Positions 17,036 to 25,460 of a stretch of DNA of 64,000 nucleotides are shown here, one piece after another. The notes below the pieces were generated by a model that was not told the DNA's origin, searched no databases, and saw only the letters and a list, made by a program, of their open reading frames with translations. Every line of letters starts with the position of its first letter. Positions within the stretch are counted from its first letter, which is position 1. The stretch covers positions 50,220-114,219 of the forward strand of contig CAYURP010000002.1 of NCBI GenBank assembly GCA_964447175.1. The letters run 5' to 3'. This DNA is from CAYURP01 sp964447175. GTDB lineage: Bacteria; Zixibacteria; MSB-5A5; SM23-73-2. Position numbers and translations under genes: made by a program.

Positions 17036-19123
17036 ATGGGTTTTCTGAATCCCATAATTCTTCTGATATCAGCAGCTGCTTTGATTCCTCTTCTGATCCA
17101 TCTTTTGAATCGCAGAAGGATCAAAAAACTGGATTTTTCCTCTATTCTTTTTTTGAAGTCTCTGGAAAAGGTCAGGCTTCGCCGCTTGAAACTAAGACGG
17201 TGGATTCTTTTGGTCATCCGTACTTTGGTGATTCTTTTTGTGGTTTTTGCTTTTGCCCGTCCCAGCCTGAAAGGTTCGTTAAGCTCGGTTATCGGCTCTG
17301 CCACTAAAACCTCGGCGGTGATACTTCTGGACAACTCATATTCCATGGGTTATGAGACCCCCCAAGGGAAGCTTTTTGACATAGCAAAAAAAAGAGCAAA
17401 ATCTATTCTGGATTTGTTCTCCGAGGGGGATGAGGTTTATTTAATTGTTTTCAATTCCGAGCCTTTGGTATTAACTCCTCAGCCCTCCTCCAGGTTTGAA
17501 GACCTGAAACAGCTGATCTCCGAGACTGAGCTTTCCTCCGGGAGCACGGATTTTTTCAAGGCTTTAAGCTCGGCTTACGAATTTTTGGGTAAATCAAAGA
17601 ACTTAAACCAGGAGATCTATCTTTTAACTGACCTGGACCGGGGAGGATGGTTTGACCAGAAGATAAATCTTCCGGAACATAAAAACATCAAACTTTTTCT
17701 CGTCACAGAAGATGCAAAGGAAGGTAACTTTGCCATCGAATCTCTAAATTTTGGGACCAGGTTGATAAAAAAAAATGCCCCTTTTGAGTTGAGTGCCAAA
17801 GTTACAAACTATTCACCCGAAACTGGGGAAGACCTCCTGGTGGGCTTTTACCTTGACGGAAAAAGGGTGGCTCAAACGGACATAACAGTGGAGGGTAATT
17901 CGGAAAAGGAGTTGAGTTTTTCAAAAGCTGCTGAGCTGGCGGGAATGCATTATGGGTATTTGGAGCTTTCGGATGATGAGCTTCTGGCTGACAACCAGAG
18001 GTTTTTTGTGTTTGATGTGCCTGACACAATTGTAATCTTGCTGGTCGGAGAAAGAAAAGAAGACACCTACTATGTGAATTTGGCTCTGAATCCGCAAGGG
18101 GAAAATGAATCCAGTATAAACGTTATCACCACAGACGTCAATTCGCTTTCCAGAGAGAACCTATCGGGATACGATGCTATATTTTTTTCCAATGTTTCTA
18201 AATTGAACCCATCCCAACTTTTGGATCTGGAGGCATATATTAAGGAAGGAGGAGGGGTTTTCATATCCTTAGGAGATGGAATCGATCTTAAGTTTTACAA
18301 CGAGAATATAATGAAGAGGTTCTTCAATTCCACAATAATTGCCCCGGTTATGGGTTTGGACACCAAAGGTTTTTTCTCCTGGAGGGATCTGGATACGGAA
18401 CATCCAATATTTCAACCCTATAAAAACGTTCAGAAGGAAAACTTCCCCCAGGTGAGATTCTTCTATTTTTTTGAAGCCACCCAGCCAACCGGCTCAAGGG
18501 TTCTGGCTAATTTCACCAATCTTGCCCCAGCGCTTATGGAAAGATCGCTGGGAAAGGGAAAGATAGTTATGTTTCTGGGCTCATTTGATCCCAAAGATTC
18601 TGACATTACCCGCCACACCATTTTTGTTCCCTTCATACACCGGTTGGTGGAATATCTGGCAACTGATGTATCCGGATGGAAAAACGATTATTTAGTGGGA
18701 TCGGAAATAAATCGGGAGTTAAGTTCCTCCTTTGCAGGTAAAAAGATCAAACTTATAGATCCCCAGAATAAGGAGACAGAGCTTTTGCCTTTTTTTCTGG
18801 ATAACAGATTATGGCTGAAGATACTGGAAAGCCCCATTCCCGGAATCTACCAGATCCAATCAGAGGGCAAAATCATCGACAGGTTTGCGGTAAATGTCGA
18901 CACTGTCGAATCCAATCCTGAGAGAATTAAACCTAAAGAGCTAAAAGAAATGCTCAAGGGGAATGTTTATTATGTGAATCAGGATGAGGAGATAAAACAG
19001 AAGGTAAAAGAAGCACGTTACGGAAAAGAGATCGGCAAAAGCTTTTTATGGGCGGCTTTGATCCTAGTGGTAATGGAGATGCTCATTGCCAGAACCAGAT
19101 CAAAGGAGATGATCGAAGAGTGA
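17036..19123 (+). CDS. BatA-like membrane protein with VWA domain
   Basis: A 695-residue protein. The first 80 residues are the paired-helix N-terminal domain typical of the BatA family (MGFLNPIILLISAAALIPLL, RRRIKKLDFSSILFL, WILLVIRTLVILFVVFAFARP). A von Willebrand A domain follows, with the MIDAS motif DNSYS (about 99-103) and downstream LLTDLDRGG. The middle holds a CARDB-like beta domain and a glutamine-amidotransferase-like region, and a final membrane helix (FLWAALILVVMEML) lies near the C-terminus. In Bat operons such proteins work with MoxR ATPases in envelope maintenance, but no MoxR is present here. It is co-transcribed with the preceding TPR gene. Confidence 0.8.
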   Translation: MGFLNPIILLISAAALIPLLIHLLNRRRIKKLDFSSILFLKSLEKVRLRRLKLRRWILLVIRTLVILFVVFAFARPSLKGSLSSVIGSATKTSAVILLDNSYSMGYETPQGKLFDIAKKRAKSILDLFSEGDEVYLIVFNSEPLVLTPQPSSRFEDLKQLISETELSSGSTDFFKALSSAYEFLGKSKNLNQEIYLLTDLDRGGWFDQKINLPEHKNIKLFLVTEDAKEGNFAIESLNFGTRLIKKNAPFELSAKVTNYSPETGEDLLVGFYLDGKRVAQTDITVEGNSEKELSFSKAAELAGMHYGYLELSDDELLADNQRFFVFDVPDTIVILLVGERKEDTYYVNLALNPQGENESSINVITTDVNSLSRENLSGYDAIFFSNVSKLNPSQLLDLEAYIKEGGGVFISLGDGIDLKFYNENIMKRFFNSTIIAPVMGLDTKGFFSWRDLDTEHPIFQPYKNVQKENFPQVRFFYFFEATQPTGSRVLANFTNLAPALMERSLGKGKIVMFLGSFDPKDSDITRHTIFVPFIHRLVEYLATDVSGWKNDYLVGSEINRELSSSFAGKKIKLIDPQNKETELLPFFLDNRLWLKILESPIPGIYQIQSEGKIIDRFAVNVDTVESNPERIKPKELKEMLKGNVYYVNQDEEIKQKVKEARYGKEIGKSFLWAALILVVMEMLIARTRSKEMIEE

Positions 19124-19153
19124 AGAGTATCTACTATATAATGGAGGTAGAAT

Positions 19154-20110
19154 ATGTTGAAAAAGCTTGAAAAACTGAGATGGAAACCGAGGTGGGTTTC
19201 GCATCTGGGCTGTATTAAGGGATGTCTGGAGTATCTGAATTTGGACGTTTCCGATGCCTGGCTTTTCGGTGCAACCGGACACGCTTTTATCATTAACATC
19301 CACGAAGTGGTCTGCACCAGCGGACCTACTGCCTGGAATTACGAGTCTCTTTTCAAGCTGGGCAAAAACATCGGTTACAATATCCATGGGGTTTGGGCTT
19401 TGAAATCACACCCGGATTTCTCCCAAAAACAAAAGCTTGCCTGGGAACACGCCAAAAAAGCGATTGATAAGGGTATACCCGGTTATGGATGGGAGCTGGA
19501 CGTACCCGAATTCTATGTCGTTATCGGTTACGATGACGAAGGATATTATTTTTCAGGACCGGGATGTGATTCGGGTAAAGGACCCAAATCCTGGAAGGAA
19601 CTTGGCGATACCGGGATTGGCGTACTGGAGATGTACAGCGTAGAACCTGGTCAGAAATCAGATGACATCAAAACAGTCAGGGATGCTTTTGAATTCGTGC
19701 TGGATCACTCCAAGAGCCCAACAAAGTGGATATTCTCAAAATATAAATCAGGTTTAGCAGGTTTTGATAATTGGATACAGGCCTTGGAAAATGGCAAGGC
19801 TGATGGATTCGGAATGGCATATAATTCCGCTGTATGGAGCGAGTGTAGGAAATTCGCTGTTGAATTTTTAAAGGAAGCTAAAGAGAGTCTTGGTGAGAAA
19901 TTCAGTACATTATTTGACAGGGCTATACCACATTACGAAACAGTTACGCAAAATCTGTTGAAAGTAGCTGAAAGTTACCCTTTCCCGCCTAAAGGTGACG
20001 AGGTGAAAAACACTGACCTCTGCAGAAATGCGGTGACGCACCTGAAAGACGTTAAGAAGGCTGAGGAATCAGGGTTAAAAGCATTAGAGGAGATAATGAA
20101 AAAGCTGTGA
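19154..20110 (+). CDS. BtrH-N/C39-like cysteine-peptidase-fold protein
   Basis: A 318-residue protein. The opening resembles the BtrH N-terminal family: Cys20 in SHLGCIKGCLEYL, then WLFGATGHAFIINIHEV with a histidine, and later YVVIGYDDEGYYF. This suggests a papain/C39-like fold, as in the acyltransferase BtrH of butirosin synthesis. The C-terminal about 150 residues are helical. Whether it is an acyltransferase, a peptidase or inactive cannot be told from sequence. GGAGG is well placed before the ATG. It follows the VWA gene by 30 nt and may be in the same transcript. Confidence 0.55.
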   Translation: MLKKLEKLRWKPRWVSHLGCIKGCLEYLNLDVSDAWLFGATGHAFIINIHEVVCTSGPTAWNYESLFKLGKNIGYNIHGVWALKSHPDFSQKQKLAWEHAKKAIDKGIPGYGWELDVPEFYVVIGYDDEGYYFSGPGCDSGKGPKSWKELGDTGIGVLEMYSVEPGQKSDDIKTVRDAFEFVLDHSKSPTKWIFSKYKSGLAGFDNWIQALENGKADGFGMAYNSAVWSECRKFAVEFLKEAKESLGEKFSTLFDRAIPHYETVTQNLLKVAESYPFPPKGDEVKNTDLCRNAVTHLKDVKKAEESGLKALEEIMKKL

Positions 20111-20265
20111 GAGAATCAGATTTGCTTTTGGTTTTATATTGATTTTCTCTGTTGCGATTCATCTTGTGTTTAACTGAATAAGTGCTTAGAAAATTGTTTA
20201 ATTAAATAACAATTGGTAACTATAACCTTTTGGTTGGTAGTTGATGGAATTCTGAGGAGGTCTTT

Positions 20266-21312
20266 ATGCACAATCATCCTAAGGTGGGGAAAATAGACCT
20301 GGAAACTTTTAATTCATTTCTTTTAAAGCGACTGGGTAAAAAGGACCAGCGGGTAATTGTCCCCCCTTTGACCGGGGTTGATGCAGGGGTGATCGACATA
20401 GGTAATGATAAAGTGCTGGTTATTGCGGAGGATCCCATATTTTCCATTCCCAAACAGCCCCTGGAGATGTTTGGCTGGTATACCGTGCATATAGGAGCAA
20501 GTGATGTGGCAGTAATGGGAGTGAAGCCAGCCTATATGACCTACACCCTTTTGATGCCCCCGGAGACCAGCGACCAAGACTTCAGAACTATCGTAGACTC
20601 CATCCACCAAACGGCTCTGGAACTGGAGATAGCAATAGTTGGTGGGCATACTGGATACTATCCAGGGTTTGCAGCGCCTACCATTGGTGGAATAACAGTT
20701 TTTTCTATTGCTGATAAGAGTGCCTATGTTACACCTGCGAGTGCAAAGCCGGATGACGACGTCATTTTGACCAAAGGACCAGCAATTGAGACCGCAGGGA
20801 TACTTTCGGTTTTGCGCGGGGAAGAACTCTTGAAAATATACTCTAAATCGCTTGTTGACAGGGCAAGGTCTCTCTGCAAGCAGATGACTGTGGTAAAAGA
20901 CGCTTTGACTGCAATGGAGGTCGGTGGCGTGACTGCAATGCACGATGCAACTGAAGGTGGGGTAATCGGAGGGCTTTTTGAAATAGCCAATGCTAGTGGC
21001 GTGGGGATGGAGATCGAAGAGGGCTCTTTTGTATACCCGGCAGAGGTAAAGATGGTATGTGATGCTTTCAATATCGATCCGATAGCAGCCATTGCCGAAG
21101 GTTCGCTTCTGATTACAGCAAGACCCACACATTCTGGGAAAATCATTGAAAAGCTGAATGGAATACACATAGATGCATCTATAATAGGAAAGGTGACAAA
21201 AGACCAGGAAACAAGGATAATCAAACGTCTCGATGGGAGCGTTGTTCAATTAGCAATACCCGACCAGGACCCTTTCTGGCCCGTCTTCTTTGAAGGATTA
21301 GAACAAAGCTGA
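20266..21312 (+). CDS. AIR synthase-related (HypE/SelD-like fold) protein
   Basis: A 348-residue protein of the PurM/HypE/ThiL superfamily of ATP-using enzymes. ATP- and metal-binding stretches are visible (GVDAGVID, VIAEDPIFSI, GASDVAVMGVKP, AIVGGHTGYYPG, MHDATEGGVIGGLFEIA). The closest layout is HypE, the [NiFe]-hydrogenase cyanide-ligand synthase, but the protein ends in FFEGLEQS without HypE's C-terminal cysteine, and no hyp genes are nearby. The substrate is unknown. GAGGAGG precedes the ATG. It appears monocistronic. Confidence 0.75.
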   Translation: MHNHPKVGKIDLETFNSFLLKRLGKKDQRVIVPPLTGVDAGVIDIGNDKVLVIAEDPIFSIPKQPLEMFGWYTVHIGASDVAVMGVKPAYMTYTLLMPPETSDQDFRTIVDSIHQTALELEIAIVGGHTGYYPGFAAPTIGGITVFSIADKSAYVTPASAKPDDDVILTKGPAIETAGILSVLRGEELLKIYSKSLVDRARSLCKQMTVVKDALTAMEVGGVTAMHDATEGGVIGGLFEIANASGVGMEIEEGSFVYPAEVKMVCDAFNIDPIAAIAEGSLLITARPTHSGKIIEKLNGIHIDASIIGKVTKDQETRIIKRLDGSVVQLAIPDQDPFWPVFFEGLEQS

Positions 21313-21460
21313 ACCTGAATATGAGTCCACTTCCCGTAAAAAGCATGTCCAAACGTGCTTTGTTCCATCTGATGTTTCATTCTGGTTCTCCTGGTGGCAT
21401 CCGGTAATTCGTAAGTGTTCTAAGCTTTAGCTGATAGTTGTATTTAAGAAAGGAGTAAGG

Positions 21461-21673
21461 ATGAATCAAATAAGGTGGTTGAAAAAGATTAATCTAATTC
21501 TTTTCTTTCTTGTTTTGTGGCAGGCTATGACTGGATTGGGTCACGACCCTTTACCAGCAGAGATATTTGAGAAGATTCACGTAGCTGGTGGCCTGTTGTT
21601 GATAAGCTTTGTTGCCATTCACCTTATATTTAATTGGAGATGGGTTAAGTTCAATTATTTTGGAAAAGGTTAA
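21461..21673 (+). CDS. Small two-helix membrane protein, DUF4405-like
   Basis: A 70-residue protein with two membrane helices (NLILFFLVLWQAMTGL and VAGGLLLISFVAIHLIF). Conserved-looking histidines lie at the helix ends (GLGHDP, KIHVAGG, AIHLIFNWRW). The H...H...NWxW pattern fits DUF4405, a cytochrome-b561-like family that can hold haem or associate with flavin-dependent electron transfer. AAGGAG precedes the ATG. The next gene, a cupin, starts 17 nt downstream. Confidence 0.65.
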   Translation: MNQIRWLKKINLILFFLVLWQAMTGLGHDPLPAEIFEKIHVAGGLLLISFVAIHLIFNWRWVKFNYFGKG

Positions 21674-21689
21674 AGACAAAAGGGAAATT

Positions 21690-22052
21690 ATGTTTATAAG
21701 AGATTTGAAAAAATGTGAGAAGATAATTGCCGGCGATAATACAATCTTAAGGGAGCTTCTGAATCCTTTGAAAGAGGATATCTCTGTCAGGTATAGCTTG
21801 GCACACGCCAGGCTCAAACCCGGTCAGAAAAGCTTAGCCCACAGACTGAAAAGCACAGAGGTTTATTACATTCTCGAGGGAAAAGGTGAAATGTATATAG
21901 ATGAGGAAACAGAAAATGTATTCGCAGGGCTGGCGATATACATCCCTCCAAATGCTGTTCAAAAGATCAAAAATATCGGTACTGTAGATTTAACTTTCCT
22001 ATGCATCGTGGACCCAGCCTGGAAACCTGAAGACGAAGAAGTGGAAGAATAG
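21690..22052 (+). CDS. Cupin-domain protein
   Basis: A 120-residue single-domain cupin. GQKSLAHRLKSTEVYYILEGKGEM is motif 1 with its His and Glu, and GLAIYIPPNAVQKIKN is motif 2. A much longer frame overlaps the upstream membrane-protein gene, but the ATG at 21690 follows AAAAGGG and removes the overlap, so I use it. The function is unknown, and a metal-bound small-molecule sensor or isomerase is possible. It is probably co-transcribed with the DUF4405-like gene. Confidence 0.75.
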   Translation: MFIRDLKKCEKIIAGDNTILRELLNPLKEDISVRYSLAHARLKPGQKSLAHRLKSTEVYYILEGKGEMYIDEETENVFAGLAIYIPPNAVQKIKNIGTVDLTFLCIVDPAWKPEDEEVEE

Positions 22053-22184
22053 AAAATTCACTACGATGCTATGGTAAACAGGATACTTTTCAATTCGCTT
22101 GTATATGTTTTACTCAAATACTTGCCACACCTTTGAGGGAAGAGATTAAACGCAATTATATGAAATAACACCGGAGGCAAAAAA

Positions 22185-22532
22185 ATGGATCCGAAGAAGG
22201 AGGAAACTGGGATGGAAAGGTTAATCGCACAACCGCTTGAATTAGCTGATTTGGCTGATTATCAAGAGGGTTCGGTGGTGAGCCGGACCATCATTAGTAA
22301 AAAAACAGGGACAGTAACCTTTTTTGCTTTTGACGAGAGACAAGGATTAAGCGAACATACTGCGCCATTTGATGCCCTGGTTCACATTCTCGAGGGCGAA
22401 GCAGAGGTGGTAATATCTGGCAAATCTCTTCAAATAAAAAAGGGGGAAGTGGTCATAATGCCGGGCAATCAGCCGCATTCTCTGAAAGCATTAAAGAAAT
22501 TCAAGATGATTTTGACAATGATACGATCTTAA
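22185..22532 (+). CDS. Cupin-domain protein
   Basis: A 115-residue cupin. Motif 1 is seen as LSEHTAPFDALVHILEGEAEV and motif 2 as KGEVVIMPGNQPHSLKA. It resembles small cupins found next to stress and redox genes in anaerobes. CGGAGG precedes the ATG. It is 132 nt from the previous cupin and is not closely similar to it outside the motifs. Confidence 0.78.
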   Translation: MDPKKEETGMERLIAQPLELADLADYQEGSVVSRTIISKKTGTVTFFAFDERQGLSEHTAPFDALVHILEGEAEVVISGKSLQIKKGEVVIMPGNQPHSLKALKKFKMILTMIRS

Positions 22533-22715
22533 GCGGATAGCTCGCTGTGTTTATTTCAAGATTTAAATTTGATAGAAAGATAGAAGATTAAAAGATTATA
22601 TTGAAACCATACTTATTGGAAAAAACGAAATCCATGTTCTTTTAATAAATGCAAACTTAGTGGAAAATTACCCGGGTTCTCCCGGAGGGATAAAGGGAAA
22701 GGAGTAATTTGAATA

Positions 22716-23396
22716 ATGGATTCAAGGAGAGTGAAAGAAATTGTAAAAACTTTGGGCGCTGACCTTTGTGGTATTGCACCAGCTGAAAGATTCAGTAAAG
22801 CCCCAGAGGGTTTCCGTCCCACTGATATTTACAAAGACTGCAAATCTGTGGTAGTATTCGCAAAGAGACTTCCAACAGAGTCGCTTTTTATCTCCAATTG
22901 CGTTCCTTATACCCATGAAAGCAATATTATGATGCAGGAAGTTGACAGGCTTGGAATGGAGCTTTCCCTCAGGCTGGAGAATTACGGGATCAAGGCTGTT
23001 CTTATTCCTTCAGATGATCCTTATGAACACTGGGAGCCTGAACGATCGTATGGCAGAGCCATACTCTCATTACGTCATGCGGGTCATCTTGCCGGACTGG
23101 GCGTTTTGGGGAGGAACACTCTTCTTTTAAACAAAGATTACGGGAATATGGTTCAGATCGGAGCAGTATTGGTAGACATCGAATTACAGGAGGACCCCAT
23201 TGTCACCTATGAAGGATGTCCCCCGGATTGTTCTATTTGTATTGATTCCTGTCCTCAGGGAGCTCTGGACGGGAAGACCGTTAATCAAAAACTTTGCAGA
23301 CCATTATCAAATTACAGAACAGAAAAGGGCTACATTCTGAAGAGATGTAATTTGTGCAGAAGAGTATGTCCCCAAAGCGTAGGAATAAAATCATAG
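22716..23396 (+). CDS. Epoxyqueuosine reductase (QueG)-like ferredoxin protein
   Basis: A 226-residue relative of QueG and corrinoid-protein-type Fe-S reductases. The C-terminal region has two cysteine sets, CPPDCSICIDSCP and CNLCRRVCP, suited to two [4Fe-4S] clusters. The upstream core has SYGRAILSLRHAGHLAGLG and LGRNTLLLN, as in QueG. It is shorter than true QueG (over 300 residues) and lacks the C-terminal HEAT part, so it is more likely a generic 4Fe-4S reductase than the tRNA enzyme. The GGAAAGGAG ribosome site precedes the start. The EamA transporter starts 36 nt after it. Confidence 0.7.
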   Translation: MDSRRVKEIVKTLGADLCGIAPAERFSKAPEGFRPTDIYKDCKSVVVFAKRLPTESLFISNCVPYTHESNIMMQEVDRLGMELSLRLENYGIKAVLIPSDDPYEHWEPERSYGRAILSLRHAGHLAGLGVLGRNTLLLNKDYGNMVQIGAVLVDIELQEDPIVTYEGCPPDCSICIDSCPQGALDGKTVNQKLCRPLSNYRTEKGYILKRCNLCRRVCPQSVGIKS

Positions 23397-23432
23397 AATC
23401 GAAAGCCCCATTAAAAGAGATTAAACTAAACT

Positions 23433-24305
23433 ATGAACGTTAAGCGCATTGGTGTTCTGGCAATATTATCTGCCAGCGTGTTGTGGGCTATAGAGCCGGT
23501 ATTTGTGAAATTATCATATCAGAATTCGGATTTCCTGCACACCTCAGCCATAAGGGCAATCATCGTCACAGCAGTAGCCTTAGTCTATGCACTTTTGACA
23601 AACAAAGCTAATCTCAGAATCAAGAAAGGTGAGTTTTCCACATTAGCTTACGTGGCTATAGTGGGGACGCTTTTCGCAGACTTGATGTATTACTATGCTT
23701 TAAGCCGGGTACCGGTAATAAATGCAGTGGTAATTGGACATCTGCAGCCTATCTTCATAATCCTGATTGGGTTTCTGGTTCTTAAAAGTGACAGGCTGAC
23801 CAAATTCGATTACGTCGGAATCGGATTTATGATAATATCCGGATTATTGGTGACTACCAAAACCCTTGAGAATTTTTCTATGTTCAAGTTGGGAACCTAT
23901 GAGGATTTGTTTGTGTTAGCTGCTACAATCGGCTGGGCTACCACCGGAATAGCCGTGAGAAAGTATCTCAAAGGTATGCACGCAGGCGTTGTTACCTTCT
24001 ATAGATTTTCATTAGCCTCCATAGCTTTTGTCATCTACCTGGTTTCGACTTCCAGTATAAGCATTGCCAATATCTACCAGGTTTTGTTAGGGTTAGTCGC
24101 GGGTGCGGGATACATTTTATATTACGAGTCCTTGAAACGCATAAAAGCTGCCCAAGTCGGGGCTCTGGAGCTTTCGACCCCATTTTTTGCAGCTATTTTA
24201 GGATTTCTTGTTCTGGGCGAGCTGGTCACAATTATGCAGATTATCGGGATTTTGTTGCTTTTTGTGGGAATTTATTATCTTTCCAAAAAAGAAGAGTTAA
24301 GCTGA
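23433..24305 (+). CDS. EamA/DMT-superfamily transporter
   Basis: A 290-residue integral membrane protein with about ten helices arranged as two EamA repeats (about 8-135 and 150-285). SASVLWAIEPVFVKLSY opens repeat 1, and LAATIGWATTGIAVRKYLKG opens repeat 2. Members of this drug/metabolite family export amino acids or small metabolites, and the substrate is not predictable. It follows the Fe-S protein gene closely and ends in front of a repeat-rich region. Confidence 0.88.
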   Translation: MNVKRIGVLAILSASVLWAIEPVFVKLSYQNSDFLHTSAIRAIIVTAVALVYALLTNKANLRIKKGEFSTLAYVAIVGTLFADLMYYYALSRVPVINAVVIGHLQPIFIILIGFLVLKSDRLTKFDYVGIGFMIISGLLVTTKTLENFSMFKLGTYEDLFVLAATIGWATTGIAVRKYLKGMHAGVVTFYRFSLASIAFVIYLVSTSSISIANIYQVLLGLVAGAGYILYYESLKRIKAAQVGALELSTPFFAAILGFLVLGELVTIMQIIGILLLFVGIYYLSKKEELS

Positions 24306-24311
24306 TTTTAC

Positions 24312-24337
24312 AGGTCGGGCAAGGTGCCCGACCTACG
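24312..24337. repeat. GTAG-framed hairpin, inverted orientation
   Basis: AGGTCGGGC, an AAGGT loop and GCCCGACCT form a 9-bp stem followed by ACG, so the minus strand reads CGTAGG. The stem core equals that of 11402-11426 while the loop differs. It lies 7 nt downstream of the EamA gene and could serve as a stem-loop at its 3' end. Confidence 0.6.
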
Positions 24338-24369
24338 AGAAATAACATATCGTGCCTAACAGGTTCAAG

Positions 24370-24431
24370 AGATTGCCACGCCCTTCGGGCTCGCAATGAC
24401 TTGGGGTAGACCAGTGGCCTCTGCCACTGGT
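24370..24431. repeat. Composite repeat: GATTGCCACGCCC unit plus ACCAGTGGC hairpin
   Basis: The left part (24370-24400) contains GATTGCCACGCCC, TTCGGGC and TCGCAATGAC. The same string recurs at 32742-32773. The right part (24410-24431) is a perfect ACCAGTGGC/GCCACTGGT hairpin, also seen at 141-162. In both the 24 kb and 32 kb copies the two parts occur in the same order, so they form one composite element. Confidence 0.65.
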
Positions 24432-24465
24432 CATAATATACTTTTTTGGAAACATCACAAAAACC

Positions 24466-24494
24466 TTGACTTTAAATGAGGAAAAGGATAGGAT
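24466..24494 (+). promoter_or_regulatory. CTTGACTTT-type promoter upstream of the C69 fragment
   Basis: TTGACT (24466-24471), a 17-nt spacer and TAGGAT (24489-24494), 96 nt before the start of the truncated peptidase frame. It shows that the original gene had an intact promoter. Confidence 0.45.
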
Positions 24495-24590
24495 AAGCAT
24501 AGTATTACTTTAAACAATGAGAGGGATTACACGATTTGAACAATGAAACCTTTGTTTCGTTAATAACACTGATAAAAATTTGGGAGCGTG

Positions 24591-24827
24591 ATGACGAAAA
24601 AGATCAGTTTATATAAAATACTCTCAACGTCTGTTTTACCGTTTTTAGTCGTTGTATTTCTGGCGTTATCAGCGCTGGGGGAGGGGTGTTTTACTATAGT
24701 TGTGGGGAAGGATGCTTCAGCGGATGGATACGTGATTATGGCTCATAACGAGGATGATGGACCTCCGCAGGTGGCTAACTATGAACCGGGTTTTGTCGGA
24801 AAGGTGATAACTAAAAAGTTAATTTGA
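24591..24827 (+). pseudogene. Truncated family C69 (dipeptidase) N-terminal fragment
   Basis: Only 78 residues. A signal peptide (LPFLVVVFLALSALG) is followed by EGCFTIVVGKDASADGYVI and MAHNEDDGPP. This is the start of a C69/Ntn-hydrolase dipeptidase, in which the Cys becomes the catalytic N-terminal nucleophile and DG...NED is conserved. The remaining 400 or so residues of the family are missing, and an unrelated gene begins 17 nt downstream. The frame has a ribosome site (GGGAG) and a promoter, so it may still be expressed as a short remnant. I regard it as a deletion product. Confidence 0.7.
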
Positions 24828-24844
24828 GGAGAGGAGTTAGCTAA

Positions 24845-25039
24845 ATGAAAATTAAAGATTTTTTAATTCATTTTGTAGTAGCTTTTGTGGTCGCTTTCGT
24901 GATTAATGCTATTGTGGTTTATCTGTGGAATCTCATCAGGTACGGAGAGGGAGCTTTTAATTTGAGCTTAGCTTTTTATTTTGGCATTGTATGCGGGGTT
25001 GTTTTCGGCATTGTGTTGAGAAAGCGAGAGAAAAAATAA
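24845..25039 (+). CDS. Small two-helix membrane protein
   Basis: 64 residues with two hydrophobic helices (FLIHFVVAFVVAFVINAIVVYLW and LAFYFGIVCGVVFGIVL) and a basic tail (RKREKK), which predicts a cytoplasmic C-terminus. I do not recognise a family. GAGGAGAGGAG lies upstream of the ATG, so translation is likely. It sits directly behind the truncated peptidase and would use the same promoter. Confidence 0.6.
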   Translation: MKIKDFLIHFVVAFVVAFVINAIVVYLWNLIRYGEGAFNLSLAFYFGIVCGVVFGIVLRKREKK

Positions 25040-25182
25040 GTTTAATTATTAAACACTTCGAGTTTTCAATCGTTTAAATATAGTTTTTTCGTATATATTA
25101 TTTAACATTAGAAAAAAACTGCTTTTATTTGAAAAAATAAGATCAACCTGATTGCCCCTTAAAAGGGAAAGGAGGAAATCCT

Positions 25183-25365
25183 ATGTTGAGCTGTCACAAT
25201 ATGAAAAAGGGAGAGATTTACGTTTGTGAGGAGTGCGGGCTGGAACTGCAGGTGGTCAAGGAGTGCAAGGACGCAGGAACTCCTGCAGAGGAGTGCGGCT
25301 GCCACCCCAAGGCTGACCCCTGCACATTCTCCTGTTGTGGCAAGGACTTAGTCAAGAAATCCTAA
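25183..25365 (+). CDS. Desulforedoxin-like Cys-rich small protein
   Basis: 60 residues with GEIYVCEECGLELQVVKEC (CxxC at 15 and 18) and a late CC pair (51-52). This is the pattern of the desulforedoxin domain, which binds one Fe or Zn with four thiolates. Extra cysteines at 27, 38, 40 and 47 lie in an insertion of about 15 residues not found in the classical short domain. It suggests a redox or metal-binding role in an anaerobe. AAAGGAGG precedes the ATG, and a terminator follows, so it is a single-gene unit. Confidence 0.7.
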   Translation: MLSCHNMKKGEIYVCEECGLELQVVKECKDAGTPAEECGCHPKADPCTFSCCGKDLVKKS

Positions 25366-25399
25366 ATATATTGAAAAAACTCAGTTTTTCTTGGCATTC

Positions 25400-25441
25400 A
25401 GGAGCGTGTCTGTTTCCACCCTAAAGCAGCACGCTCCTTTT
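25400..25441 (+). terminator. Terminator of the desulforedoxin-like gene
   Basis: AGGAGCGTG (25400-25408) pairs with CACGCTCCT (25430-25438), extended by CTG/CAG with one bulge, and the stem runs into TTTT. It lies 35 nt after the stop codon. Confidence 0.65.
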
Positions 25442-25460
25442 CAGTAATTGGATCATAAAA

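Noticed and set aside
20323..21249. Long minus-strand frame of 308 codons
   Set aside because: It lies fully inside the AIR-synthase-like gene on the other strand; its Cys- and His-rich translation shows no family, and the plus-strand gene has clear motifs and a ribosome site.
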